The notes: a model not told the origin generated them from the sequence alone. A stretch of 64,000 bases of DNA from Asaia bogorensis (GCA_945889625.1 CAMDCE010000020.1:1-64000); one strand, 5' to 3'. Shown: positions 34,709 through 43,666, counted from the first letter of the stretch. A program made the numbers and translations.

Positions 34709-35887
34709 TCAAATCACGCCGCGCTTGCGGAAGCCTTCGATCGCGGCGGCGGCGTAGCCGGCTTCCGTCAGCACCGCATCGGTGTGCTCACCCTGCTCCG
34801 GCGTCGCGGTCTTCATCTCGAACTGCGTGCGGCTCATGTTGATCGCCTGGCCGATCAGTTCGATCGTTCCGAGCTTGGGATGCTCGACCGGATGCGCCAT
34901 CTTGAGGTGCTTAACCTGCGGGTCGTCGAACATCTCGTTCATCTTGTAGATCGGCCCGGCCGGCACACCCGCCTTGTTCAGTTTCTCTACCCACTCGGCG
35001 CTGGGCGCCCCGGCGAGCCGCTTATCGATCTCCTCGTTCAGCACGTCGCGGTGCTTGACCCGGGCCTTGGCAGACGAGAAACGCTCGTCAGTCAGCAGCT
35101 CCGGCGCCTTGATACTGTCGCAGAAGCGCTTGTAGATGTGGTCGCCCGACGCCGCGATGTTGATGTAGCCATCGCTGGTCTTGAACACGCCAGTCGGGAT
35201 TCCGGTCGGATGGTTGTTGCCTGCCTGGCCCGGCACGTCCTTGGCGATGGTCCAGCGCGCGGCCTGGAAGTCGCACATCGAGATCATCGCCTGCAGCAGC
35301 GAGCTCGACACCCACTGACCTTGCCCGGAAACCTCGCGCTCCAGCAGGGCGATCAGGCAGCCGATGGCGCAGTGCAGCCCCGCGCCCACGTCGGCGACAG
35401 CGATGCCGGCGCGGACCGGGCCGCCGCCCGGTTGTCCGGTGACCCACATGATGCCGCCCATGCCCTGGGCGATCTGGTCGAAGCCAGCGCGCTCGGCATA
35501 GGGCCCGTCCTGGCCGAAGCCGGAGATCGATCCCAGGATGATGCGCGGATTGACCTTCTTCAGGCTCTCATAGTCGATGCCGAGCCGGAATTTCACATCG
35601 GCGCGATAGTTCTCCACCACCACGTCGGCCTTCTCCACCAGCTTCATGAAGATGGCCTTGCCCTCGGGCTCCTTGAGGTTGAGCGTGATCGAGCGCTTGT
35701 TGCGATGCAGGTTCTGGAAGTCGGGCCCGTGGCGCGGCCCGCCCATGTCCATCTCGCCGGCCGAAAGCGGCATCTCGACCTTGATGCAGTTGGCGCCCCA
35801 GTCGGCGAAATAGCGCACGGCAGTCGGACCGGCGCGCACCCGCGTCAGGTCGAGCACGGTGTAACGGGCAAGCGGTCCTGCGGTCAT
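34709..35887 (-). CDS. CaiB/BaiF family CoA transferase
   Basis: 392 residues, class III CoA transferase. YTVLDLTRVRAGPTAVRYFADWGA (usually VLDLTRVLAGP) at the start, GADVIKVE-type NCIKVEMP, RNKRSITLNLK, VVENYRADV with the conserved ENYRP-like segment, and GQDGPYAERAGFDQIAQG. It moves CoA between carboxylic acids. It lies 22 bases after the ABC ATPase gene and before the crotonase, a context recalling carnitine-type (CaiB/CaiD) chemistry, though the substrate is not shown. Confidence 0.9.
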   Translation of the reverse strand: MTAGPLARYTVLDLTRVRAGPTAVRYFADWGANCIKVEMPLSAGEMDMGGPRHGPDFQNLHRNKRSITLNLKEPEGKAIFMKLVEKADVVVENYRADVKFRLGIDYESLKKVNPRIILGSISGFGQDGPYAERAGFDQIAQGMGGIMWVTGQPGGGPVRAGIAVADVGAGLHCAIGCLIALLEREVSGQGQWVSSSLLQAMISMCDFQAARWTIAKDVPGQAGNNHPTGIPTGVFKTSDGYINIAASGDHIYKRFCDSIKAPELLTDERFSSAKARVKHRDVLNEEIDKRLAGAPSAEWVEKLNKAGVPAGPIYKMNEMFDDPQVKHLKMAHPVEHPKLGTIELIGQAINMSRTQFEMKTATPEQGEHTDAVLTEAGYAAAAIEGFRKRGVI

Positions 35888-35909
35888 GTCTCACTCTGCT
35901 GTGTGGTTG

Positions 35910-36971
35910 CTACTCGACACGTACCATGTCGGCGGGATCGATCTCCAGCCAGACCCGGCTGCCGGGCGCGAAAACCGTATTCGGCCCGGTCGACACCCGC
36001 AAAGGCTTCGAGCCGCTGAGCGGTCGGGCCTGGTAATCCCAGTATTCGCCGAGATAGGCCCGCCCGGTGATCTCGGCCTCGACGGCAAGGTTGGCGCCGT
36101 TGGATCGCTGAACTGCGAGACCGACGGCCTGTGGCCGCAGGGAATAAAGAAGTGTGGCGGCGCCCACCGCTCCGTTGAGCGAGGCTGCGGACACGGTGAA
36201 ACCATCGAATTTCACGTCGCTGCCCTGTCGATTGCCTTCGAGGAAATTGGTGCGGCCGATGAAGCCGGCCACAAACCGGCTCTTCGGCCGGCCGTAGAGC
36301 ACGTGCGGGGTGTCGATCTGCTCGATGCGGCCCTTGTTCATCACCACGATGCGATCCGAGGTCACCATTGCTTCGGACTGGTCATGCGTCACATAGACGG
36401 TGGTGATCTTGAATTCGTCGTGCAGGCGGCGGATCTCGAAGCGCATCTCTTCCCGCAGGTTGGCGTCGAGATTGCTGAGCGGCTCGTCGAGCAACAACAC
36501 CTCGGGCTCGACGACGATGGCACGGGCGAGCGCCACGCGCTGCTGCTGGCCGCCTGACAGCTCGCCGGGATAGCATCCCCTCAGGCCGCGCATCTGCACG
36601 ACGTCGAGGATCTTGTCGACCCGGCTCTCGATCTCGGCCCGCGACAGCTTGCGCACAATCAAACCGAAGCCGACGTTTTCCCCCACCGTCATGTTCGGCC
36701 AGATGGCGTAGCTCTGGAATATCATCGACATGCGCCGCTTCTCGGGCGGCACGACGGCCGAGGGCGTGGAGATGGTCTGGCCGTCCAGCTCGATCGTCCC
36801 GGCAGTGGGCGGCATGAAACCGGCGATCAAGCGCAAGGTCGTGGTCTTGCCACAGCCGGACGGGCCCAGCAGCGAGACGAACTCGCCTTTGACCAGTTCG
36901 AGCGAGAAATCGGTGACCGCCTCGAAAGCGCCAAAGCTTTTGCTGACGCCGCGGAGAATAAGTTTGCTCAT
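35910..36971 (-). CDS. ABC transporter ATPase of the PotA/UgpC (spermidine/iron/sugar) class, orphan
   Basis: 353 residues from ATG 36971. Walker A GPSGCGKTTT near 38, MIFQSYAIWPNMTVGENV, signature LSGGQQQRVALARA, Walker B LLLLDEPLSNLD, THDQSEAM, then a C-terminal TOBE-like regulatory region (SLRPQAVGLAV, GRAYLGEYWDY). No permease or binding-protein gene is in this operon, so either the remaining subunits are elsewhere or the ATPase is shared. First gene before CoA transferase, crotonase and PhyH. Confidence 0.88.
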   Translation of the reverse strand: MSKLILRGVSKSFGAFEAVTDFSLELVKGEFVSLLGPSGCGKTTTLRLIAGFMPPTAGTIELDGQTISTPSAVVPPEKRRMSMIFQSYAIWPNMTVGENVGFGLIVRKLSRAEIESRVDKILDVVQMRGLRGCYPGELSGGQQQRVALARAIVVEPEVLLLDEPLSNLDANLREEMRFEIRRLHDEFKITTVYVTHDQSEAMVTSDRIVVMNKGRIEQIDTPHVLYGRPKSRFVAGFIGRTNFLEGNRQGSDVKFDGFTVSAASLNGAVGAATLLYSLRPQAVGLAVQRSNGANLAVEAEITGRAYLGEYWDYQARPLSGSKPLRVSTGPNTVFAPGSRVWLEIDPADMVRVE

Positions 36972-37042
36972 ATCGCCATTGGCCGAGATACGATCACACG
37001 AAGCGCACCGCGACAAGCACGGGCGCTCGGAAGAGGGAGCGC

Positions 37043-37651
37043 ATGACGGAAAACGAGCGGTCTGCCAGCTGGGCTGCCTATTACCAGCAACTGCGCGATA
37101 GGCCACCGCGCCGCACGCTGCTCGCCGCACTCGACTGCTTCGGAGCATCGTTGATCGATCCCCTGGCGCTCGATCTCGGCTGCGGAGACGGCCGCGACGT
37201 CGTGGAACTACTGCGGCGCGGCTGGCGGGTGATCGCCGTCGACTCCGAACCCGAGGCGCTGCGCCAGCTAGCCGCGCGCAATCTGCCGTCAGCCGACCGA
37301 ATCACGCCGGTTCTGGCGCGCCTCGAGGAAGTTCCACTTCCCCTCGGTGTGCAACTCGTCAATTCGAGCTTCGCCATGCCCTTGTGCGAGCCCGAAGCCT
37401 TTCGCCAGCTTTGGACGCGCATCCGCGAGAACCTGCCGCCCGGTGGCCGTTTCAGCGGCCAATGGTACGGCAAGCGCGACAGTTGGCTCGGCCGGCCGGG
37501 TATCACCTTTCTCGAGCGGGACGAGGCGCTCGCCCTGCTCGACGGTTTGGAGGTCGAAATGTTCGAGGAAGAGGAAGCGGACAGGACGACGCCGCGCGGC
37601 AATGCCAAGCACTGGCACATCTTCCATATCGTTGCGCGAAAACCCCAATAG
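37043..37651 (+). CDS. Class I SAM-dependent methyltransferase (TehB-like)
   Basis: 202 residues, RBS AGAGGGAG. Motif I LALDLGCGDGRDVVELLRRGW near 42-62, motif II VIAVDSEPEAL, then a short C-terminal domain with ITFLERDEALALLDGLEVE. It resembles tellurite-resistance TehB/thiopurine-type small methyltransferases, but substrate is unknown. Divergent from the ABC ATPase gene with about 70 bases between starts; followed by a two-hairpin repeat. Confidence 0.83.
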   Translation: MTENERSASWAAYYQQLRDRPPRRTLLAALDCFGASLIDPLALDLGCGDGRDVVELLRRGWRVIAVDSEPEALRQLAARNLPSADRITPVLARLEEVPLPLGVQLVNSSFAMPLCEPEAFRQLWTRIRENLPPGGRFSGQWYGKRDSWLGRPGITFLERDEALALLDGLEVEMFEEEEADRTTPRGNAKHWHIFHIVARKPQ

Positions 37652-37660
37652 AACGGCTTG

Positions 37661-37787
37661 CGGTCAAATGGAACCGCGGAGCGGTTCCATTTGACCGGAA
37701 ACGTGTTGTCCTGAGCATTTCCCTCAATGGCACAGTCCGTCCGGCTGATCGCGGCGCGATTACGCGCCTCAGCCGGACGGACTGTGC
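37661..37787. repeat. Two-hairpin palindromic repeat, copy 3
   Basis: Hairpin A 37661-37697: CGGTCAAATGGAACCGC, loop GGA, then its exact complement. Hairpin B 37730-37787: arms GCACAGTCCGTCCGGCT / AGCCGGACGGACTGTGC with inner GGCGCG-ATTA-CGCGCC. Same order as copy 1. It lies between two genes read in the same direction (methyltransferase and MmgE/PrpD). Confidence 0.88.
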
Positions 37788-37847
37788 TTTAGTGGACAAG
37801 ACGCCGGCTGGTGGCCGACACTTTGACCACATGATTTAGGAGGCAGC

Positions 37848-39194
37848 ATGGCCGCCGTTCCCGTCACCGCCGAAATCGCCAAGAAGGCCGCCCATCTCGC
37901 GTGGAGCGACCTGCCCGAGGACCTGGTCGAACGCACCAAGCAGTGCCTGCTGGACTGGTTTGCCGTGACGGTCGCCGGCGCCCAGGACGAATTGACGGAC
38001 ATCCTCGTGCACGAAGCGCTCGACGATGGCGCCAAGGGCGCCGCCACCCTGGTCGGCCGCAGCGAAAAGGTTCTGCCCTCGGTGGCCGCCATGATCAACG
38101 GCGCGGCCAGCCACGCGCTCGACTACGACGACGTCAATTTCGCCATGGGCGGCCATCCGACGGTCACCGTCGTCCCCGCCCTGCTGGCGCTCGGCGAACA
38201 GATGAGGGCCTCGGGCCGCCTGTTCATCGAAAGCTTCGTGGCAGGCTACGAGACGTCGGGCCGGGTCGGACGCCTGGTCTCACCCAGCCACTACCAGAAA
38301 GGCTTTCATGTCACCGGCACGGTCGGCTCCTTCTCGGCGACCGCCGCAGCCGGCCGCATGCTGGGTCTCAGCGACAGGCAGCTCGCCGTCGCCTTCGGGA
38401 TCGCCGCGACCCAGGCCGCCGGGCTGAAATCCAACTTCGGCACCATGTGCAAGCCACTGCATGCCGGCACAGCGTCGGAGCACGGCCTGCGCGCTGCGCG
38501 GCTCGCCGCCAAGGGCTTCACGGCGCGCAGCGATTCGCTGGAATGCGACCAGGGCTTCGCCTCCTCGCAGAGCGATCACCTCAACGCCGAGGCGGCGCTC
38601 GGCGAACCGCCGGCCGGCTGGCACCTGCGCAACAACCTCTTCAAGTATCACGCCGCCTGCTACCTGACGCATTCTCCGATCGAGTGCGCCAAGGAGATCC
38701 GGCTCAAGAGCAACTTCCCACCGGAGCGGGTGAAGAAGATCCTGCTACGCATCGATGCCGGCGCCGACAAGGTCTGCAACATCCCCAATCCGACCACTGG
38801 ACTGGAGGCCAAGTTCTCGCTGCGCCAGACCGTGGCCATGGCGCTCACCGGCGTCGATACGGCGGCGCTCGGTTCCTACAACGCGGCTTCTACGCAGGAG
38901 CCGCGCATGAAGGCGCTGCGCGACAAGATGGAGATTGAGTTCCGGCCGAACTGGGCGCATTCGGTCGCCGAAATGGCGATTCAGCTCGACGACGGCAGCA
39001 CGCTCGAAGCCAAGCACGACTCAGGCATCCCGTGGACCGATGTCGCCAAGCAGCGCCGGGCGCTCGAGACCAAGTACGAGAGCCTGGTCACGCCCGTCCT
39101 GGGCGCCGCCGGCACCAAGCGCCTGCACGACGCCATCGAACGCATCGACAGCCTGACCGACATAGGCGAACTCGCCCGGGCTTCGGCCAAGTAG
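37848..39194 (+). CDS. MmgE/PrpD family protein
   Basis: 448 residues with a perfect AGGAGG upstream. Long helical N-terminal domain (LVERTKQCLLDWFAVTVAGA, HALDYDDVNFAMGGHPTVTVVPALLALGE, SFVAGYETSGRVGR, HVTGTVGSFSATAAAGRMLGL) and the C-terminal alpha/beta lid. The family includes 2-methylcitrate dehydratase, cis-aconitate decarboxylase and iminodisuccinate epimerase. With downstream MaoC, CoA transferase and CitE-type lyase genes, action on a C5/C6 branched dicarboxylate (for example a racemase, dehydratase or decarboxylase step) is likely. Confidence 0.9.
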   Translation: MAAVPVTAEIAKKAAHLAWSDLPEDLVERTKQCLLDWFAVTVAGAQDELTDILVHEALDDGAKGAATLVGRSEKVLPSVAAMINGAASHALDYDDVNFAMGGHPTVTVVPALLALGEQMRASGRLFIESFVAGYETSGRVGRLVSPSHYQKGFHVTGTVGSFSATAAAGRMLGLSDRQLAVAFGIAATQAAGLKSNFGTMCKPLHAGTASEHGLRAARLAAKGFTARSDSLECDQGFASSQSDHLNAEAALGEPPAGWHLRNNLFKYHAACYLTHSPIECAKEIRLKSNFPPERVKKILLRIDAGADKVCNIPNPTTGLEAKFSLRQTVAMALTGVDTAALGSYNAASTQEPRMKALRDKMEIEFRPNWAHSVAEMAIQLDDGSTLEAKHDSGIPWTDVAKQRRALETKYESLVTPVLGAAGTKRLHDAIERIDSLTDIGELARASAK

Positions 39195-39202
39195 GAGAAG
39201 GA

Positions 39203-39688
39203 ATGTCGGAGGATTTCAGGAGCCGTGCCCGCCTCGTTGCCAAAGGCAACCGCTACGAGGATTTTGAACTGGGCCGCGTCTTCCGCCATCACTGGGGCCG
39301 CACCATCACCGAGTCGGAAAGCACCCTCTTCTCGACGCTGACGCTGCACTTCAATCCGCACTATTTCAACGCCGCCTACGCCCGGGCGCACGGCCATCCC
39401 GGCCTGGTCGCCAATCCACTACTGGTTTTCACCACGGTATTCGGCATGACGGTGGAGGATCTGAGCGAAGGCGGCGGGCCTTTCCTCGGTGTCAATGAGC
39501 TTACCTACCACCAGCCCGTCTATCCGGGCGATTCGTTGCGCGCCGAATCGATCGTGCTCGACCGCCGCGTCTCCGATTCGCACAAGGGCTTCGGCATCGT
39601 CACTTGGCAAACAATTGGCTTCAACCAGCGCGAAGAACGCATCATCGACTTCAAGCGTACCAACCTCGTGCGTCTCAGGAATCCATAG
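39203..39688 (+). CDS. MaoC-like hot-dog dehydratase, first of two
   Basis: 161 residues, GGAGAAGG upstream. Single hot-dog domain: GNRYEDFELGRVFRHHWGRTITE, then TLHFNPHYFNAAYA. In R-specific hydratases this site reads GDxNPxH with the catalytic Asp and His; here the Asp position is His (LHFNPH). Later LGVNELTYHQPVYPGDSLRA and FKRTNLVRL are normal. The altered site is seen in mesaconyl/branched-acyl-CoA-type MaoC proteins in my recollection. It starts eight bases after PrpD and is followed by the dehydrogenase within two bases. Confidence 0.87.
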   Translation: MSEDFRSRARLVAKGNRYEDFELGRVFRHHWGRTITESESTLFSTLTLHFNPHYFNAAYARAHGHPGLVANPLLVFTTVFGMTVEDLSEGGGPFLGVNELTYHQPVYPGDSLRAESIVLDRRVSDSHKGFGIVTWQTIGFNQREERIIDFKRTNLVRLRNP

Positions 39689-39689
39689 A

Positions 39690-40850
39690 ATGACTTTTCT
39701 CACCGAAGAACGCCGCATGATCCAGGAGCAGGCGCGCGAGTTCACCCTGAACGAGGTCCTGCCCGTCGCCAACAAACTCGACCCCGAGAAGGGCGACATC
39801 CCGATGGCGCTGCGCGACAAGATGGCCGAGCTCGGCTATTTCGGCATCCTGATCCCCGAGCAGTACGGCGGCTTGGGCCTCGGCTGCTCGGAATACTGCC
39901 TCGTCACCGAAGAGCTGTCGCGCGGCTGGATGAGCGTGGCCTCGCTGATCGCGCGCGGCAACCTGCTGATCGGCTCTCAAATGATGAGCGAGGAGCAGCG
40001 CGGCCGCTATCTCCCGCGCATGGCCAAGGGCGAGTTCCTCGGCGCCTTCTCCATGTCGGAGCCCAATGCCGGCTCTGACATCTCCAACATCTCCTGCCGC
40101 GCCAAGAAGGACGGCGACAGCTACCTGATCAGCGGCAACAAGTACTGGTGCACCTTCGCCGACGGTGCCGACTTCCTGATCATCATCGCCCGCACGTCGG
40201 ACGCGCCTCCCGGCAAGCGCCACATGGGTCTCTCGATGTTTTTCGTCGAGAAGAAGCGCGGCGAATTGCCGAAGGGCTGCAACGGCGCGCCGATTCCCAA
40301 GATCGGCTATTTCGGCTGGAAGACCTGGGAACTGGCCTTCGACAATTTTCGCGTCACCGCAGCGGACATGATCGGCGAGGAAGGTCACGCCTTCTATTAT
40401 GCGACCTCGGGCCTCGAGACGGCCCGCGCCCATACCGCGGCACGCGCCATCGGGCTCGCCCAGGGCGCGCTGGACGATTCGGTCCAGTATGCCAATGACC
40501 GCAAGCAGTTCGGCCGCTCGATCTCGGACTTCCAGGCGATCCGCTTCAAGATCGCCGACATGGCGACCCAGATCGAGGCGGCGCGCCAGCTCATGTATTT
40601 CGTCTGCGAGCAGATCGACACCGGACAGCGCTGCGACAAGGAGGCCTCGATGGTGAAGCTGTTCGCCTCGGAAATGGCCGAGCGCGTGACCAGCGAGGGC
40701 ATCCAGATCCATGGCGGCGCCGGCTACACCACGCTGCACGCCGTCGAGAGGCACTGGCGCGACGCCCGCCTGACCAAGATCTTCGAGGGCACATCGGAGA
40801 TCCAGAAGCGCATCATTTCCGATCGCCTGCTCGGGCGGGGGAAGAATTGA
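39690..40850 (+). CDS. Acyl-CoA dehydrogenase
   Basis: 386 residues. N-terminal helical domain with GILIPEQYGGLGLG, FAD motif FSMSEPNAGSDI and YWCTFADGADFLII, and C-terminal ADRKQFG-type YANDRKQFGRSISDFQ, IQIHGGAGYT and FEGTSEIQKRII with the catalytic-base Glu366. It would oxidise a saturated acyl-CoA to the enoyl-CoA. In an itaconate-type locus the partner enzyme oxidises methylsuccinyl-CoA; that is inference. Stop overlaps the next ATG (TGATG). Confidence 0.92.
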   Translation: MTFLTEERRMIQEQAREFTLNEVLPVANKLDPEKGDIPMALRDKMAELGYFGILIPEQYGGLGLGCSEYCLVTEELSRGWMSVASLIARGNLLIGSQMMSEEQRGRYLPRMAKGEFLGAFSMSEPNAGSDISNISCRAKKDGDSYLISGNKYWCTFADGADFLIIIARTSDAPPGKRHMGLSMFFVEKKRGELPKGCNGAPIPKIGYFGWKTWELAFDNFRVTAADMIGEEGHAFYYATSGLETARAHTAARAIGLAQGALDDSVQYANDRKQFGRSISDFQAIRFKIADMATQIEAARQLMYFVCEQIDTGQRCDKEASMVKLFASEMAERVTSEGIQIHGGAGYTTLHAVERHWRDARLTKIFEGTSEIQKRIISDRLLGRGKN

Positions 40851-41329
40851 TGAAGGTCTCAGCGCTCACCGGCAAGAACAACTACTTCGAGGACTTCACC
40901 GTCGGCGAGGTGCTGAAGCACGCACGCGGCAAGACCGTCGAACCGCTCGAGCAGGTCTGGATCACCAACGTCACGATGAACACGGCCGAGGCGCACTTCA
41001 ACGAGCACCTGACCAAGTCGACCAACTACGGCCAGCGCCTGGGCTTCGGCGGCGTCACGATCTCGATGTGCATCGGCCTTGCCGCCGAGGACACCGCCGA
41101 GAACGCCCTGATGGAACTCGGCATGGACAAGATCAGGCTGAAGGGCCCGCTGTATCACGGCGACACGCTCTATTGTTACAGCGAGGTCCTGGAGAAAACC
41201 GATGCCAAGCAGGTCGACGCCGGCATCGTGCGCTTCAAGCACTATGGAGTTAACCAGGACGACAAGCACATCTTCGAGGGCGTACGCACGGTGCTGATCA
41301 AGCGGCGCAGTCACTGGGGAAACAAGTGA
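40850..41329 (+). CDS. MaoC-like hot-dog dehydratase, second of two
   Basis: 159 residues from ATG 40850, which shares a base with the upstream stop. N-terminus NNYFEDFTVGEVLKHARGKTVE; active-site region VTMNTAEAHFNEHLTKS, again with His where R-hydratases have Asp (HFNEH). GFGGVTISMCIGLAAEDTAENAL and LYHGDTLYCYSEVL complete the fold. The two MaoC proteins share little identity by eye and may form a heterodimer or act on successive intermediates. Confidence 0.87.
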   Translation: MKVSALTGKNNYFEDFTVGEVLKHARGKTVEPLEQVWITNVTMNTAEAHFNEHLTKSTNYGQRLGFGGVTISMCIGLAAEDTAENALMELGMDKIRLKGPLYHGDTLYCYSEVLEKTDAKQVDAGIVRFKHYGVNQDDKHIFEGVRTVLIKRRSHWGNK

Positions 41330-41343
41330 CGACATCTCTTATC

Positions 41344-41365
41344 CCTCCCCTGTCTTCAGGGGAGG
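41344..41365. terminator. Perfect GC hairpin after the second MaoC gene
   Basis: CCTCCCCTG-TCTT-CAGGGGAGG, 9-bp perfect stem, 14 bases past the stop; then a smaller hairpin GTCACCGT-TAT-ACGGTGAC at 41367-41385. No U run follows. Could be a processing or partial termination site within the cluster. Confidence 0.5.
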
Positions 41366-41400
41366 TGTCACCGTTATACGGTGACGGAAAGGTTCATCAG

Positions 41401-41480
41401 TCTCCGACCCCCTCCGCCCTGCGGGCACCTGCGCGTTTAGCCGCTCCGCGGCTAAACGCTGATCCGCAGACGGGGGAGGA
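41401..41480 (+). repeat. GC-rich intergenic repeat carrying a ribosome binding site, copy 1
   Basis: CCCCCTCCGCCCTGCGGGCACCTG, then GCGTTTAGCCGC-TCC-GCGGCTAAACGC as an inner hairpin (41432-41459), then GACGGGGGAGGAA ending just before the ATG of the next gene. A closely related unit lies at 43752-43835. The final GGGGGAGGAA is a strong Shine-Dalgarno sequence for the CoA transferase. Confidence 0.72.
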
Positions 41481-41489
41481 AAGGCTCCA

Positions 41490-42710
41490 ATGACCGAAGT
41501 CCTCGGGGCGCTCGACGGAGTCCGGATCGTCGACCTGACCCAGATGCTGGCGGGCCCCTACTGCACGATGCTGCTGGCCGACCAGGGTGCGGAGATCATC
41601 AAGGTCGAGCCGCTCGACGGCGACCATACGCGGATCATCGGGCCCTACCACGACGACGACAGGCTGCGCTCGTTCGGCGGTTATTTCGCCTCGATCAACC
41701 GCAACAAGAAGTCGATTGCCATCGACCTCAAACGACCGCAGGGCCGCGAGCTGGTGATGCGGCTGTGCGACGGCGCCGATGCCGTGGTCGAAAACTATCG
41801 CGGCGGTGTGATGGATCGCCTCGGCCTCGGCTACGAGACCCTGCACGAGCGCTATCCGACCCTCGTTTACGCCACCATCCGTGGCTTCGGAGACTGGCGC
41901 ACCGGCAGGAGCCCCTATACCGACTGGCCGGCCTACGACGTCGTGGCCCAGGCCTTTGGCGGCGTCATGGCGATCACCGGTCCGGACAAGGACACGCCGA
42001 TGAAGGTCGGCCCCGGCATCGGCGACCTGATGCCCGCAACCATGTGCGCCCTGGGCATCGTCAGCGCCATCTTCCGCGCCCACAAAACCGGACGCGGCCA
42101 ATTCGTCGATGTCGGCATGGTCGACGCCATTCTCTCGATGTGCGAGCGCATCGTGCACCAGCACGCCTACACCGGCGGCGTGCCGGTGCCGGAGGGCAAC
42201 CACCATCCCCTGCTCTGCCCATTCGGCATGTTCCCTGCCAGGGACGGCTTCATCACCATCGCCGCCCACGCCGACACGCACTTCCCGATCCTCTGTCGAT
42301 TGATCGGCAGGCCGGAGATGGCGGCCGACCCGCGCTTCGTCGATGTGCAAAGCCGGCGCGCACACCAGGACGCGATCATCGACGCGGTCTCGTCCTTCAC
42401 GCGCCGGCGCACCAAGCAGGAGCTGCTGGCTCACCTCGGCGGCCAGGTGCCGTTCGCGCCGGTCAACGACGTCCGCGACGTCTTCGCCAACCCGCATTTC
42501 GCCGCCCGCGACATGGTGGTCTCCGTCCCACATCCGGGTCTAGATCGCGAGACCCGGGTCGCCGGCGTGGCGATCAAGATGACCGAAACGCCGGGCCGCG
42601 TGCGCCATCGCGCGCCCTTGCTGGGTGAGCATACGGACGAGTATCTGACTTCCCTTGGCCTCGGTAGCGCAGAAATTGCGCGCTTGCGAGGCGAGAAGAT
42701 TGTCGCCTGA
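41490..42710 (+). CDS. CaiB/BaiF family CoA transferase of the C5-dicarboxylate-like cluster
   Basis: 406 residues. Class III CoA transferase: VRIVDLTQMLAGPYCTMLLADQGAEIIKVE with the usual catalytic Asp region later (VGPGIGDLMPATMCALGI), RNKKSIAIDLKRPQG, VVENYRGGVMDRLGLGYE. In Pseudomonas itaconate loci and in the 3-hydroxypropionate bicycle an enzyme of this family charges itaconate or shifts CoA on mesaconate. Translation is driven by the repeat-borne GGGGGAGGAA. Exact acids unproven. Confidence 0.9.
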   Translation: MTEVLGALDGVRIVDLTQMLAGPYCTMLLADQGAEIIKVEPLDGDHTRIIGPYHDDDRLRSFGGYFASINRNKKSIAIDLKRPQGRELVMRLCDGADAVVENYRGGVMDRLGLGYETLHERYPTLVYATIRGFGDWRTGRSPYTDWPAYDVVAQAFGGVMAITGPDKDTPMKVGPGIGDLMPATMCALGIVSAIFRAHKTGRGQFVDVGMVDAILSMCERIVHQHAYTGGVPVPEGNHHPLLCPFGMFPARDGFITIAAHADTHFPILCRLIGRPEMAADPRFVDVQSRRAHQDAIIDAVSSFTRRRTKQELLAHLGGQVPFAPVNDVRDVFANPHFAARDMVVSVPHPGLDRETRVAGVAIKMTETPGRVRHRAPLLGEHTDEYLTSLGLGSAEIARLRGEKIVA

Positions 42711-42741
42711 CGACAAAGACAGTTGCCTGAGGAGATGTGAC

Positions 42742-43656
42742 ATGACCGACCGTCCACGCCGCGCTCGCCGCGTCCAGCTCTCGACGCCCGGCTCCAGCGA
42801 GAAGATGATGCAGAAGGCGTCGGAGTCGAAGGCCGACCATGTCTTCCTCGACCTCGAGGATGCCGTGGCGCCGAGCCAGAAGCGCGAGGCGCGCAAGAAG
42901 ATCGTCGAGGCGCTGAAGACGCTCAACTGGAAGGGCAAGACGATCTGCGTGCGCATCAACGATCTCACCACCGAGTATGCCTTCGAGGATATCATCGAGG
43001 TGGTCGAGGGCGCAGGCGAGCATCTCGACACCATCATGATGACCAAGGTCATGGTCCCGGCCGACGTGCTGTTTGCCGACAAGCTGCTGCATCAGCTCGA
43101 AAAGAAGCTGAAGCTCAAGCGCCGCATCGGGCTGGAGGCGCTGATCGAGGAGGTCGAGGGCATGCAGAATGTCGATGCCATCGCCAAGTGCACGCCGAGG
43201 CTGGAGTGCCTGGTGTTCGGCATGGGCGACTTTTCGGCCTCGATGGGCGTCACCAACAAGAATGTCGGCGAGTCCGACGGCTACCCCGGCGACATCTGGC
43301 ACTATGCCCGCTTCCGCCTGGTCATGGCCTGCCGCGCCGCCGGCATCGACCCGGTCGACGGGCCGTTCGCCGACTTCAAGAATCCCGACGCCTATCGCGA
43401 GGAATGCCGGCGCTCGATGATCCTGGGTTGCGTCGGAAAGTGGGCGATCCATCCCTCGCAGATCGAGCATGCGCTCGAGATCTATTCGCCCAAGCCCGAG
43501 GACATCGCCCGCGCCCGCAAGCTCGAGAAGGCCTATGCCGAAGCGGAGGCCAAGGGCCTGGGCGCGATCAACATCGACGGCATCATGGTCGACGTCGCCT
43601 CGATCCGCATCCTGCGCAACACGGTGCTGAACAAGGCGGACCTCTACGGGATGTGA
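42742..43656 (+). CDS. HpcH/HpaI-CitE family lyase, malyl-CoA/citramalyl-CoA lyase-like
   Basis: 304 residues, TGAGGAGATG upstream. TIM barrel with PGSSEKMMQKA, DHVFLDLEDAVAPSQK (metal-linked region), RINDLTT, GLEALIEEVEGM with the metal Glu, FGMGDFSASMG with the metal Asp, and VGKWAIHPSQIEHA. The C-terminal pattern RRS-x-LG-x-VGKWAIHP and DPWHYA-like YPGDIWHYAR match the Mcl1 (L-malyl-CoA/beta-methylmalyl-CoA lyase) branch better than short CitE subunits. It would split a 3-hydroxy-dicarboxyl-CoA to acetyl- or propionyl-CoA plus glyoxylate or pyruvate. Confidence 0.9.
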   Translation: MTDRPRRARRVQLSTPGSSEKMMQKASESKADHVFLDLEDAVAPSQKREARKKIVEALKTLNWKGKTICVRINDLTTEYAFEDIIEVVEGAGEHLDTIMMTKVMVPADVLFADKLLHQLEKKLKLKRRIGLEALIEEVEGMQNVDAIAKCTPRLECLVFGMGDFSASMGVTNKNVGESDGYPGDIWHYARFRLVMACRAAGIDPVDGPFADFKNPDAYREECRRSMILGCVGKWAIHPSQIEHALEIYSPKPEDIARARKLEKAYAEAEAKGLGAINIDGIMVDVASIRILRNTVLNKADLYGM

Positions 43657-43666
43657 CGCATCTTCT

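Noticed and set aside
35910-36971. Assigning the ATPase to polyamine uptake (potA)
   Set aside because: No permease or binding protein nearby; class-level call only is supported.
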